From Streptomyces capillispiralis (lineage in GTDB: Bacteria; Actinomycetota; Actinomycetes; Streptomycetales; Streptomycetaceae): DNA of 64,000 nt. Positions within the stretch are counted from its first letter, which is position 1, and each line of letters starts with the position of its first letter. The DNA lies in the NCBI RefSeq assembly GCF_007829875.1, contig NZ_VIWV01000001.1, positions 5,488,501-5,552,500 of the forward strand. Direction: 5' to 3'. A program made the translations under genes and the position numbers. Of this stretch, positions 43,149 through 51,439 are shown piece by piece. Under the pieces are notes generated by a model. That model searched no databases, was not told where the DNA came from, and saw nothing but the letters and a program-made list of their open reading frames with translations.

Positions 43149-43228
43149 TGACCTCCGGCCGCTCCCCCGGTCCGGCACCGGGGAAATGGCGGTGCGGGAC
43201 GCGCGGACCGGCTGGGAACATGGCACGC

Positions 43229-44653
43229 ATGCTCGAAGCCACCGGCACCACCCGCATGTCCGGCCGTTCCGCGCCTCCCGTGTGGCTGGTGGTGGCACTC
43301 GCCTGCGCCGGTCAGTTCCTCGTCGTGCTCGACATCTCCGTGGTGAACGTCGCACTGCCGTCCATGCGCACCGGCCTGGGACTCGACGAGCAGGGCCTGC
43401 AGTGGGTGGTGAACGCGTACGCCATCGCCTTCGCCGGCTTCATGCTGCTCGGCGGACGCGCGGGCGACCTCTACGGGCGCAAGCGCATGTTCCTCGTCGG
43501 CCTCGGCCTGTTCACCCTGGCCTCGCTGGCCGGCGGGCTCGCCCAGGAGGGCTGGCAGCTGCTGCTGGCGCGGGCGGTGCAGGGACTCGGGGCGGCCGTG
43601 CTGGCCCCCTCCACGCTCACCATCGTCACCTCCGCCGTGCCGGAGGGCGCGGCCCGCGCCCGCGCCATCGCGACCTGGACGGCGGTCGGCGCGGGCGGCG
43701 GCGCGGCCGGCGGGTTCGTCGGCGGGGTGCTGGTGGACCTGCTGTCCTGGCGGTGGGTGCTGCTGATCAACGTGCCCGTGGGGGCGCTCGTGCTGGCCGG
43801 AGCCGCCCGGTGGCTGGTGGAGAGCCGGGCCGGGGACGGGCGGCGGCTCGACCTGCCGGGCGCGGTGCTGGTCACCGCCGGCCTGGCGACCCTGGCGTAC
43901 GGCATCTCGCAGACCGAGGCCGAGGGCTGGACGGCCGCCGCCACCCTGGTGCCGCTGAGCGCCGGACTCCTCCTCATCGCCCTGTTCCTCCTCGTCGAGG
44001 CACGGACCAGGTCCCCGCTGATGCCGCTCGGACTGCTGCGGCTGCGCTCGGTGGCGTCGGCGAACGTGGCGATGTTCCTCAGCGGCTCCGCCATGTTCTG
44101 CATGTGGTTCTTCATGACCCTGTACGCGCAGAACGTGCTCGGCTACACCCCGCTGGAGGCGGGTCTGGCCCTGGTGCCCAGTTCGCTCGCCGTGATCCTC
44201 GGCTCCAAGGCAGCGCCCCGGCTGATGCGGACGGCCGGTCCGCGTACCGTCGCCGTGCTCGGCACGCTGATCGCGACGGCCGGCTTCGGCTGGCAGTCGA
44301 CGATGACCGCCGACGGCGCGTACCTGACCGCGATCATGTTCCCCGGCATCCTGATGATGCTGGGCGCGGGCCTCGCCGGGACCCCGCTCGCCGCACTGGC
44401 CACGTCCGGCGCCGCACCGCAGGAGGCCGGTCTGGTCTCCGGGCTCGTCAACACCTCCCGCACGATGGGCGGTTCGCTGGGACTCGCGGTCATGTCGACC
44501 ATCGCGGCGGCCCACACGGCGGGCGCCGCCCGCACCCCCCGCACGCTGACCGAGGGGTACGCGGTGGTCTTCGGCACGGGCGCGGCGGTACTGGCCGCGG
44601 GCGCGGTGCTGATGTGGGTGTGGCTGCCGCGGGAGACGGCCGACGCGCACTGA
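43229..44653 (+). CDS. DHA2-type MFS drug efflux transporter
   Basis: A 474-residue antiporter with 14 predicted membrane segments. The DHA2 motif LDISVVNVALPSM (about 31-43), motif A in GGRAGDLYGRKRMF and GAGGGAAGGFVGG (motif C region) are clear. It probably exports a toxic compound with protons. Three in-frame ATGs compete (43220, 43229, 43256); none has a strong ribosome site. ATG 43229 keeps a short cytoplasmic N-terminus. Tandem repeats lie upstream. Confidence 0.88.
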   Translation: MLEATGTTRMSGRSAPPVWLVVALACAGQFLVVLDISVVNVALPSMRTGLGLDEQGLQWVVNAYAIAFAGFMLLGGRAGDLYGRKRMFLVGLGLFTLASLAGGLAQEGWQLLLARAVQGLGAAVLAPSTLTIVTSAVPEGAARARAIATWTAVGAGGGAAGGFVGGVLVDLLSWRWVLLINVPVGALVLAGAARWLVESRAGDGRRLDLPGAVLVTAGLATLAYGISQTEAEGWTAAATLVPLSAGLLLIALFLLVEARTRSPLMPLGLLRLRSVASANVAMFLSGSAMFCMWFFMTLYAQNVLGYTPLEAGLALVPSSLAVILGSKAAPRLMRTAGPRTVAVLGTLIATAGFGWQSTMTADGAYLTAIMFPGILMMLGAGLAGTPLAALATSGAAPQEAGLVSGLVNTSRTMGGSLGLAVMSTIAAAHTAGAARTPRTLTEGYAVVFGTGAAVLAAGAVLMWVWLPRETADAH

Positions 44654-44842
44654 AGGGGCCCACCGAGCGGGGCCGTTCAGCGTGCCCGTCCGGTGGTCGG
44701 GGCGTCGGACAGCGGCCGCGCGGGCGGTGGACGGCCGGGGGCGTCGGCCGGTGCGGGCCGGTGTCGGCCGGGGTCGACCTGTGCCGGCCTGCGCCGACCG
44801 GGGCCGGTGGTGCGGCGGTGGCCGCCTGACGGGACGGCCCGG

Positions 44843-44872
44843 CTGACAACCGCCAGGTGCGCGGGCTATACC
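44843..44872 (+). promoter_or_regulatory. Probable promoter of the MaoC gene
   Basis: -35 CTGACA (44843-44848), 18-bp spacer, -10 TATACC (44867-44872). The predicted start leaves a leader of about 60 nt containing CGCACC-type hexamer repeats (44879-44920) and AGGAG before the ATG. The preceding 44654-44842 stretch is G+C-rich filler with GGCCGG repeats and no gene. Confidence 0.55.
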
Positions 44873-44937
44873 GGACGTGCCGCACGCACCCGCACCCGCA
44901 TTCGCACCCGCACCCGCCCCCGGTGATCAGGAGCCCC

Positions 44938-45795
44938 ATGCCCATCGACGCAGCCGAGGCGCTCGCCGCCCCGCCCCGGACCGGCGAAATCTCCTGGACC
45001 GCCCGGGACGTCCTGCTCTACCACCTCGGCATCGGCGCGGGCCGGCCCGCCACCGACCCCGGCGAACTGCGCTACACCCTGGAGTCCCGGCTGCACGTCC
45101 TGCCGAGCTTCGCCACCGTCGCGGGCGGCGGGCCGCCCGGAGTGATCGACGCGCTGTCCATGCCCGGCGTCGACGTCGACCTGGCCCGCGTCCTGCACGG
45201 CGGGCAGTCGCTCACCGCGCACCGCCCGCTGCCCGTCGAGGGCACCGCCACCACCACCGCCCGCATCACCGCCGTGTACGACAAGGGCGAGGCGGCCGTC
45301 CTCGTCCTGCGCAGGGAGGCCGCCGACACCGACGGTCCGCTGTGGACCGACGAGGCGCTGGTCCACGTACGCGGCGCCGGCGGCTGGGGCGGCGAACGGG
45401 GCCCGTCCGCGCGGCGCGAGACGCCCGCCGGGACGCCGGACCGGACCGTGGAGCGGACCGTCCGGGAGGAGCAGGCCCTGCTCTACCGCCTCACCGGCGA
45501 CCGCAACCCCCTGCACGCCGACCCCGAGTTCGCCGCGCGCGCCGGTTTCGCACGGCCCGTCCTGCACGGGCTGTGCACCTACGGCATCGCGCTCAAGGCG
45601 GTCGTCGACACCCTGCTCGACGGGGACGTCACCCGCGTCCGCTCCCACGCCACCCGGTTCGTGGGGGTCGTGTACCCGGGCGAGACCCTGCGGATCCGGA
45701 TGTGGCGCGGGGACGGCGAGGTGCGGGTCGTGGTGGGCGCCGTGGAGCGCGGGGACGTGACCGTGCTGGCCGGCACCACCGTGCGGCACGGCTGA
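44938..45795 (+). CDS. MaoC-family (R)-specific enoyl-CoA hydratase, double hot-dog
   Basis: A 285-residue protein with two hot-dog domains, as in hydratase 2 enzymes (peroxisomal MFE-2 hydratase half and actinobacterial fatty/steroid beta-oxidation hydratases). The catalytic motif is in the C-terminal half: GDRNPLHADPEFAARAGFARPVLHGLCTYG splits into DRNPLHADPEFA and FARPVLHGLCTYG, with the Asp/His pair. It would hydrate 2-trans-enoyl-CoA to (R)-3-hydroxyacyl-CoA. ATG 44938 follows AGGAG. No clear operon partner. Confidence 0.93.
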   Translation: MPIDAAEALAAPPRTGEISWTARDVLLYHLGIGAGRPATDPGELRYTLESRLHVLPSFATVAGGGPPGVIDALSMPGVDVDLARVLHGGQSLTAHRPLPVEGTATTTARITAVYDKGEAAVLVLRREAADTDGPLWTDEALVHVRGAGGWGGERGPSARRETPAGTPDRTVERTVREEQALLYRLTGDRNPLHADPEFAARAGFARPVLHGLCTYGIALKAVVDTLLDGDVTRVRSHATRFVGVVYPGETLRIRMWRGDGEVRVVVGAVERGDVTVLAGTTVRHG

Positions 45796-45834
45796 CCCGC
45801 GCGCGGCGCACGCGGGGCGCCTCGGACGACGAAA

Positions 45835-45864
45835 GGCCCCGCCCGTCGTGCGACGGGCGGGGCC
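45835..45864. terminator. Bidirectional terminator
   Basis: Perfect 14-bp stem GGCCCCGCCCGTCG/CGACGGGCGGGGCC with a 2-nt minimal loop, between the convergent MaoC gene and the 55-residue small gene. Confidence 0.9.
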
Positions 45865-45891
45865 GGGTGCCGAGCGGTGCCTGACGGTGCG

Positions 45892-46059
45892 TCAGGCGGC
45901 CGACTCCGCGTGTTCGTTCTCCTGGGCCGGCCTGCGGTGGCGGCCACGCGGGGACGTTTCGGCGTCCTGCGTGGAGACCGGCCCGCGGTGCCTGCCGTGT
46001 CCGGCGGCGTCCTGCCCGCTCTCGGCGGACTGCGGCACGTGCGTGCTGACGTCGTTCAT
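45892..46059 (-). CDS. Small His/Arg-rich protein of 55 residues
   Basis: ATG 46057-46059 to TGA 45892-45894 encodes a 55-residue hydrophilic peptide with a duplicated GRHR motif (GHGRHRGP and RGRHRRPA), acidic ends and no cysteine. It is framed by a strong terminator 28 bp past its stop and by an A+T-richer leader, which supports a real gene. No ribosome site is strong (GGGGTGAA about 13 bp upstream). Function unknown; I do not place it in a RiPP class because no modifying enzyme is near. Confidence 0.6.
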   Translation of the reverse strand: MNDVSTHVPQSAESGQDAAGHGRHRGPVSTQDAETSPRGRHRRPAQENEHAESAA

Positions 46060-46156
46060 CAGAAGGAATTCACCCCGTAAACATGATCTTTCCTACAGCC
46101 GGGCGAGTCTAACCGGCCCACCACGGGCCGGATCCAGACGGCCACGCCAACCGCCA

Positions 46157-47398
46157 CTAGTTCGTTACAAGCCGTCCCAGAGGCGCCTGTTGCAGGGGCA
46201 CGGGACGAGGGGCGGCAGGGGAGTCGGCGGCGTCGGGCTTGCCGGTACCGGCGGGCGGCGGCTGCTCCCCGTGGCCCACCGGACCGGCCTGGGCGGGGAG
46301 TTCGCCGCCGGCCGGGGACCGCGGGTCCGGGAGGTCCGCCGCCGGCCGGACGTCCAGCCCCGCCCGGCGGCGCTCCTGCCCCGGCGCCCGCAGCCCGGCC
46401 ACCCCGCACGGCACCGCCCGGGTGGCGTACGGCAGCCGCAGCACCCCGTCCGCCGTCCACAGCCCGGACCCCGTCAACCAGCCCTCCGGGGCCGGGAAGT
46501 GGTGCACCCGGCGGTGCGCCGGCCGCCACACCCCGACCCAGCTGCCCAGCGCCCCGTCGATGCGCAGCGCCACCGCGCAGCCCTCCGGGGTCAGCATCTG
46601 GCCCGGCTGGATCGCGAACGGCGTGACCGCGCAGTCCGCCAGCCGCAGGCACTCCGGGAAACGCACCGGCAGCGTGCTGCCCAGCACCCCCCAGCCCAGC
46701 CGGTCCCGCCCGGGCGAGGGCGCGTCCGAGCGGATCAGCAGCAGCCCGCTGTCCGGGTCGGCGAGCAGGACCCGGTCGTCGCTCTCCGCGGCGATCTGGA
46801 GCAGCGGGGACATCTCGCCGCCGCGCTCCAGGTCCACCACGACCGCCTTGGTGCGCCCGCCGGTCTCCCGGTCCAGGGCCAGTATCCGCCCCGCGCGGTC
46901 CAGCCACACCCCGCCCGAACAGCGGCCCGGCACCTCCGCGAGATGCTCGGGCCCGAACCCGCCGCCCGCCACCAGCCACACCGCCGTCGAGCGCCGGCCC
47001 ACGGCCAGGGCGTACGCCCGCTCCCCGCCCGGGGCGGGCGGCAGCAGCCGCAGCCGGGTGTCCTCGTCCGGGCACTCGACCGTGCCCAGCGGCAGCTCAC
47101 CGGTGCCGGGGCCGGTCGGGTACAGCAGGGAGAAGGCGTGCCGTCCGTTCACCAGCCGGTGGATGAGGACCCGCCCGTCGCTCAGGGGCTGCACCTCCGT
47201 GCCGGGCTCCTCGGGCTGGTTGCCGGGCAGCGGCACCGCGTACGGTTCGGGGCCGTCCAGGGTCCAGCGCTCCGGGAAGAGGGAGTCGCCGGCGAGGGCG
47301 AGACGGGCGGCGTAGCAACCGTCCGCGGTGATGGTGCAGCCCGCCCGTCCCGCTCCGTCCTGGTGTTCCGCCGCAGGTTCGATGGCACAGACCGTCAT
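46157..47398 (-). CDS. Conserved protein, probable beta-propeller-like
   Basis: A 413-residue soluble protein. Residues about 20-330 are made of repeating beta-blade-like motifs (RVLIHRLVNGRHAFSLL, GGVWLDRAGRILALDRE, VGVWRPAHRRVHHFPAPEG), suggesting a propeller. The last 80 residues are disordered Pro/Ala/Gly. A Cys-rich start (MTVCAIEPA, GRAGCTITADGCYA) is unusual. There is no signal peptide or enzymatic motif; function unknown. ATG 47398; divergent from the Nif3 gene over 174 bp. Confidence 0.78.
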   Translation of the reverse strand: MTVCAIEPAAEHQDGAGRAGCTITADGCYAARLALAGDSLFPERWTLDGPEPYAVPLPGNQPEEPGTEVQPLSDGRVLIHRLVNGRHAFSLLYPTGPGTGELPLGTVECPDEDTRLRLLPPAPGGERAYALAVGRRSTAVWLVAGGGFGPEHLAEVPGRCSGGVWLDRAGRILALDRETGGRTKAVVVDLERGGEMSPLLQIAAESDDRVLLADPDSGLLLIRSDAPSPGRDRLGWGVLGSTLPVRFPECLRLADCAVTPFAIQPGQMLTPEGCAVALRIDGALGSWVGVWRPAHRRVHHFPAPEGWLTGSGLWTADGVLRLPYATRAVPCGVAGLRAPGQERRRAGLDVRPAADLPDPRSPAGGELPAQAGPVGHGEQPPPAGTGKPDAADSPAAPRPVPLQQAPLGRLVTN

Positions 47399-47572
47399 CG
47401 TTCGGTCACCTCCGGTGACGAACGGTAGTTTTCGCGCGCTCGGGCGGCGGACCGGTGGGCCCGCACTTCACACGTAAGGGTGCTCCAGGAACGATTCGCC
47501 TGAGGAGCGGGAGGGGTCTGTGCTCCAGGAGGCCGGTACTCCCGCACGAAACAGCCAGGTAGCCTTGCAGGC

Positions 47573-48427
47573 GTGCCCCGTCTGTCTGAAGTCATCGCCG
47601 CGCTGGAGAACCTGTGGCCCGCCGAGCGGGCCGAGTCCTGGGACGCGGTCGGCACGGTCGTGGGCGAGCCCGACCAGGAGGTCACGCGGGTCCTGTTCGC
47701 CGTCGACCCGGTCCAGGAGATCGTGGACGAGGCGGTGAGGCTCGGCGCCGACCTGCTCGTCACCCACCACCCGCTCTACCTGCGCGGCACGACCACGATC
47801 GCGGCCTCCACCTTCAAGGGCCGCGTGGTGCACACCCTCATCAAGAACGACATCGCGCTGCACGTCGCCCACACCAACGCCGACACCGCCGACCCGGGCG
47901 TCTCCGACGCCCTCGCCGGCGCCCTCGGCCTCCGGGTCGTACGGCCCCTCGTCCCGGACCCCGCCGATGCCGAGGGCCGCCGGGGGCTGGGCCGCGTGTG
48001 CGAGCTCGACCACCCGCTGACCGTCCGCGACCTCGCCGCCCGCGCCGCCGAGCGCCTCCCCGCCACCGCGCAGGGCATCCGCGTCGCCGGCGACCCCGAC
48101 GCGCTCGTGCGCACGGTCGCCGTCAGCGGCGGCTCCGGCGACAGCCTCTTCGACCACGTGCGGGCCGCGGGCGTCGACGCCTTCCTCACCGCGGACCTGC
48201 GCCACCACCCCGTGTCGGAGGCCCGCGCCCACAGTCCCCTCGCGCTGCTCGACGCGGCGCACTGGGCCACCGAGTGGCCCTGGTGCGAGCTGGCCGCAGC
48301 CCAGCTCGACGAGATCTCCGACCGCCACGGATGGGGACTTCGGGTCCACGTCTCGGCCACGGTCACCGACCCCTGGACCGCCCACGCGGCATCCACCGTC
48401 ACCACTTCATCTGGAGCCCCCAACTGA
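47573..48427 (+). CDS. Nif3-like dinuclear metal-centre protein
   Basis: A 284-residue Nif3/YbgI family protein. Metal ligands are visible in LVTHHPLYLRG (about 64-73), AHTNADTAD (about 98-106) and the C-terminal DLRHHPVSEAR plus HWATEW. The family forms hexamers with two metal ions; GTP cyclohydrolase I type 2-like activity has been proposed for some members, not proven generally. GTG 47573 lies 7 bp after TAGCCT, a leaderless arrangement. First gene of an operon with the zinc-ribbon and RNase HI genes. Confidence 0.93.
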   Translation: MPRLSEVIAALENLWPAERAESWDAVGTVVGEPDQEVTRVLFAVDPVQEIVDEAVRLGADLLVTHHPLYLRGTTTIAASTFKGRVVHTLIKNDIALHVAHTNADTADPGVSDALAGALGLRVVRPLVPDPADAEGRRGLGRVCELDHPLTVRDLAARAAERLPATAQGIRVAGDPDALVRTVAVSGGSGDSLFDHVRAAGVDAFLTADLRHHPVSEARAHSPLALLDAAHWATEWPWCELAAAQLDEISDRHGWGLRVHVSATVTDPWTAHAASTVTTSSGAPN

Positions 48428-49167
48428 ACGCCGCGCCCGCCGACCAGATCCGCCTCCTCGACGTCCAGGACCTCGACGTCCGTCTCCAGCAGCTCGCGCA
48501 CCGGCGCAGGTCGCTGCCCGAGCACGCCGAGATCGAGTCGCTGAACCGGGACCTCACCCAGCTGCGCGACCTGCTCGTCGCCGCGCAGACCGAGGAGAGC
48601 GACTGCGCCCGCGAGCAGACCAAGGCCGAGCAGGACGTGGACCAGGTGCGCCAGCGCGCCGCCCGCGACCAGAAGCGCCTCGACTCCGGTGCCGTCTCCT
48701 CGCCCAAGGACCTGGAGAACCTCCAGCGCGAGCTCACCTCCCTCGCCAAGCGGCAGGGCGACCTCGAGGACGTCGTCCTGGAGGTCATGGAGCGCCGTGA
48801 GTCCGCGCAGGAGCGGGTCGCCGAACTGACCGAGCGGGTCGGCTCCGTGCAGGGGAAGATCGACGACGCCACCGCCCGCCGGGACGCGGCCGTCGAGGAG
48901 ATCGACGGCGAGGTGTCCTCGGTGACGAAGGAGCGCGAGGTCGTGGCCGCCTCCGTCCCCGAGGCGCTGCTCGGCCTGTACGACAAGCTGCGCGCGCAGC
49001 AGGGCGGCATCGGCGCGGCGAAGCTGTACGCCCGCACCTGCCAGGGCTGCCGCCAGGAGCTGGCCATCACCGAGCTGAACGAGATCCGCTCCGCCGCCCC
49101 CGACACGGTGGTGCGCTGCGAGAACTGCCGCCGCATCCTGGTGCGTACGTCCGAGTCGGGGCTGTAG
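48424..49167 (+). CDS. CT398-type coiled-coil zinc ribbon protein, probable CTG start
   Basis: A 247-residue protein with a long antiparallel coiled coil (about 10-190) and a C-terminal zf-RING_7-type ribbon (CQGCRQEL...CENCRRIL). Bacterial CT398/DUF164 proteins of this shape are often next to Nif3. No ATG/GTG/TTG lies near the conserved N-terminus (NAAPADQIRLLDVQ). CTG 48424 overlaps the Nif3 stop (CTGA) exactly as ATGA/GTGA junctions do, and GGAG lies about 7 bp upstream, so I use CTG as start. Confidence 0.88.
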   Translation: MNAAPADQIRLLDVQDLDVRLQQLAHRRRSLPEHAEIESLNRDLTQLRDLLVAAQTEESDCAREQTKAEQDVDQVRQRAARDQKRLDSGAVSSPKDLENLQRELTSLAKRQGDLEDVVLEVMERRESAQERVAELTERVGSVQGKIDDATARRDAAVEEIDGEVSSVTKEREVVAASVPEALLGLYDKLRAQQGGIGAAKLYARTCQGCRQELAITELNEIRSAAPDTVVRCENCRRILVRTSESGL

Positions 49168-49178
49168 GGGTTCCTGCG

Positions 49179-50675
49179 ATGCGGGAGTTCATCGTCGAGG
49201 CGGACGGCGGGTCGCGGGGCAACCCGGGGCCCGCGGGCTACGGGGCCGTGGTGAGCGACGCGGCGACGGGGGAGACCCTGGCGGAGGCGGCCGAGTACCT
49301 CGGCGTCGCCACCAACAACGTCGCCGAGTACCGGGGCCTGCTGGCCGGCCTGCGCGCCGCGCACGCGCTGGACCCGGAGGCCGCGGTCCACGTCCGGATG
49401 GACTCCAAGCTGGTCGTCGAGCAGATGACGGGCCGCTGGAAGATCAAGCACCCGGCGATGAAGCCGCTGGCCGCGGAGGCGGCCCGCGTCTTCCCCGCGA
49501 CGCGGGTGACGTACGAGTGGATCCCGCGCGAGCGGAACAAGCACGCCGACCGCCTGGCCAACGAGGCGATGGACGCGGGCAAGCGGGGCGAGGCGTGGTC
49601 CGCCTCGACGTCCCGGGCCGAGCTGGACACCCCGAAGCCGACCGAGCCTCCGGGCCCGCCCGGCGACGCGACCGCGGGCGCGGCCCGCGCCCGCGCGGCA
49701 CTGGCGTCCGCGTCCGCCTCCGGGGGTGACCCCGAGTCCCCGCCCGCTGCGGCTGCCGCCGATGCCGCCGATGCCGCCAATGCCGCCAATGCCGCCGGGG
49801 CTTCCGGTGTTGGCAGCGCGGATGTGCGCGCGGCGCGTGCGGTGGGGGCCGCCGACGCGGGGCGTTCGGGTGCTGTCGCCGGGGCCTCCGGTACTGCTGC
49901 CGGGGCTTCCCGTGCCGACGCCGCGGAGGCCGACGCCGATGTGCGGGCCGCGCGGGCGGTGGCCGGGGGCGGGGTGGGGCGTGAGGCCGCCGACACCCCG
50001 GCCGCGGGGGCCGTGGCCGCGCCCCGTGCCGGGTGGGGGCCCGCCGATCTGGGCCCGCCGGCCACCTTCGTGCTGCTGCGGCACGGTGAGACCCCGCTGA
50101 CCCCGCAGAAGCGTTTCTCGGGCAGTGGAGGCAGTGACCCCTCCCTCTCCGACATCGGCCGGGAGCAGGCCGCCAGGGTCGCCGCCGCCCTCGCCCGGCG
50201 CGGCACCGTGCAGGCGATCGTCGCCTCACCGCTCGCCCGCACCCGCGAGACCGCCGGCATCGTCGCCGCCCGTCTCGGGCTCGAGGTGGGCGTGGAGGAC
50301 GGGCTCCGCGAGACCGACTTCGGCGCCTGGGAGGGCCTCACCTTCGGCGAGGTCCGCGACCGCCACCCCGACGACCTGAACGCCTGGCTGGCCTCCCCGG
50401 ACGCCGAACCCACCGGCGGCGGCGAGAGCTTCGAGGCCACCGCGGCCCGGGTCGCCGCGACCCGGGACAAGCTGATCGCCGCGTACGCCGGCCGCACGGT
50501 CCTGCTGGTCACCCATGTGACCCCGATCAAGACCTTCGTCCGGCTCGCCCTGGGCGCCCCGTCCGAGGCGCTGTTCCGCATGGAACTCTCGGCGGCCTCG
50601 CTGTCCGCGGTGGCGTACTACGCCGACGGCAACGCCAGCGTCCGCCTGTTCAACGACACCTCGCACCTGCGCTGA
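49179..50675 (+). CDS. Bifunctional RNase HI / acid phosphatase (SCO2299-like, CobC-related)
   Basis: A 498-residue protein. Residues 1-140 are RNase HI (acidic DGGSRGNPGPAG, Glu in NVAEYRGLL, Asp in VRMDSKLVV, and NKHADRLAN). Residues about 295-498 are a histidine phosphatase (LLRHGETP, second His in VTHVTPIK). Known relatives: S. coelicolor SCO2299 and mycobacterial Rv2228c; the latter's phosphatase half acts on alpha-ribazole phosphate in cobalamin synthesis. The linker (about 150-295) is Ala/Gly/Asp repeats. ATG 49179; 12 bp from the zinc-ribbon gene. Confidence 0.95.
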   Translation: MREFIVEADGGSRGNPGPAGYGAVVSDAATGETLAEAAEYLGVATNNVAEYRGLLAGLRAAHALDPEAAVHVRMDSKLVVEQMTGRWKIKHPAMKPLAAEAARVFPATRVTYEWIPRERNKHADRLANEAMDAGKRGEAWSASTSRAELDTPKPTEPPGPPGDATAGAARARAALASASASGGDPESPPAAAAADAADAANAANAAGASGVGSADVRAARAVGAADAGRSGAVAGASGTAAGASRADAAEADADVRAARAVAGGGVGREAADTPAAGAVAAPRAGWGPADLGPPATFVLLRHGETPLTPQKRFSGSGGSDPSLSDIGREQAARVAAALARRGTVQAIVASPLARTRETAGIVAARLGLEVGVEDGLRETDFGAWEGLTFGEVRDRHPDDLNAWLASPDAEPTGGGESFEATAARVAATRDKLIAAYAGRTVLLVTHVTPIKTFVRLALGAPSEALFRMELSAASLSAVAYYADGNASVRLFNDTSHLR

Positions 50676-51315
50676 GCCCCGCCGCCGCACGCGCCAGCCG
50701 CTCGACCCGGTCCCAGTCCCGGGCGGCCACCGCGTCCGCCGGGAGCATCCAACTGCCGCCCACACAGCCCACGTTGGGCAGGGCGAGATAGTCCGGAGCG
50801 GAGTCGGGACCGATGCCCCCGGTCGGGCAGAAACGGGCCTGCGGGAGCGGGCCGGCCAGCGACTTCAGATAGGCGGTCCCGCCCGCCGCCTGCGCCGGGA
50901 AGAACTTCATCTCCCGCACCCCGCGCTCAAGGAGTGCCACCACTTCAGAAGCGGTGGACACCCCCGGCAGGAACGGCACCCCGGATCCGCGCATGGCGTC
51001 CAGCAGGACGTCCGTCCACCCCGGGCTGACCAGGAACCGCGCCCCGGCGTCCACCGCCTCGCCCACCTGCCCGGGGGTGATCACCGTCCCGGCCCCGACC
51101 ACGGCCCCGGCCACCTCACCGGCGACCGCGCGGATCGCGTCCAGCGCGGCGGGCGTGCGCAGGGTCACCTCGATCGCGGGCAGCCCCCCGGCCACCAGCG
51201 CACGCGCCAGCGGTACCGCGTCGGCGGCGTCCTCGACGACGACGACGGGCACGACCGGAGCGAGGTCGAGGACCGAGAAGGCGGAGGAGGGGGACGAGGG
51301 CAGGGGAGAACTCAT
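50650..51315 (-). CDS. eda: KDPG/KHG aldolase family protein
   Basis: A 221-residue TIM-barrel aldolase that would split 2-keto-3-deoxy-6-phosphogluconate (or 4-hydroxy-2-oxoglutarate) to pyruvate plus an aldehyde. Active-site elements: Glu in PAIEVTLRTP, GAGTVITPGQ, Schiff-base Lys in EMKFFPAQAAGG, and FCPTGGIGP. No Entner-Doudoroff partner genes are adjacent. ATG 51315; its 3' end overlaps the convergent RNase HI gene by 26 bp. A dyad-like CGTTGCAACG site about 50 bp upstream may bind a regulator. Confidence 0.92.
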   Translation of the reverse strand: MSSPLPSSPSSAFSVLDLAPVVPVVVVEDAADAVPLARALVAGGLPAIEVTLRTPAALDAIRAVAGEVAGAVVGAGTVITPGQVGEAVDAGARFLVSPGWTDVLLDAMRGSGVPFLPGVSTASEVVALLERGVREMKFFPAQAAGGTAYLKSLAGPLPQARFCPTGGIGPDSAPDYLALPNVGCVGGSWMLPADAVAARDWDRVERLARAAAGLSAGARCR

Positions 51316-51355
51316 GGCGTCATCCTGCCCGCACCGGTGCGCGCTCCGCAAAGGC

Positions 51356-51430
51356 CGTTGCGCACGTTGCAACGAAGGGCGCTGAAGGGCGCTGAAGGGC
51401 GCTGCGGGGCGATGAAGGGCAGTGGCGGGC
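51356..51430. repeat. TTGC-dyad and 10-bp repeats between eda and yaaA
   Basis: 51356-51374 contains GTTGC and the palindrome CGTTGCAACG (51365-51374), a candidate operator for eda (leftward start at 51315). Immediately after, GAAGGGCGCT repeats at 51374, 51384 and 51394 with decayed copies to 51430. Confidence 0.5.
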
Positions 51431-51439
51431 AGCGACGGG

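Noticed and set aside
45892..46059. RiPP precursor
   Set aside because: No lanthipeptide, lasso, thiopeptide or other modifying enzyme, protease or transporter in the neighbourhood, and no Cys/Ser/Thr-rich core.
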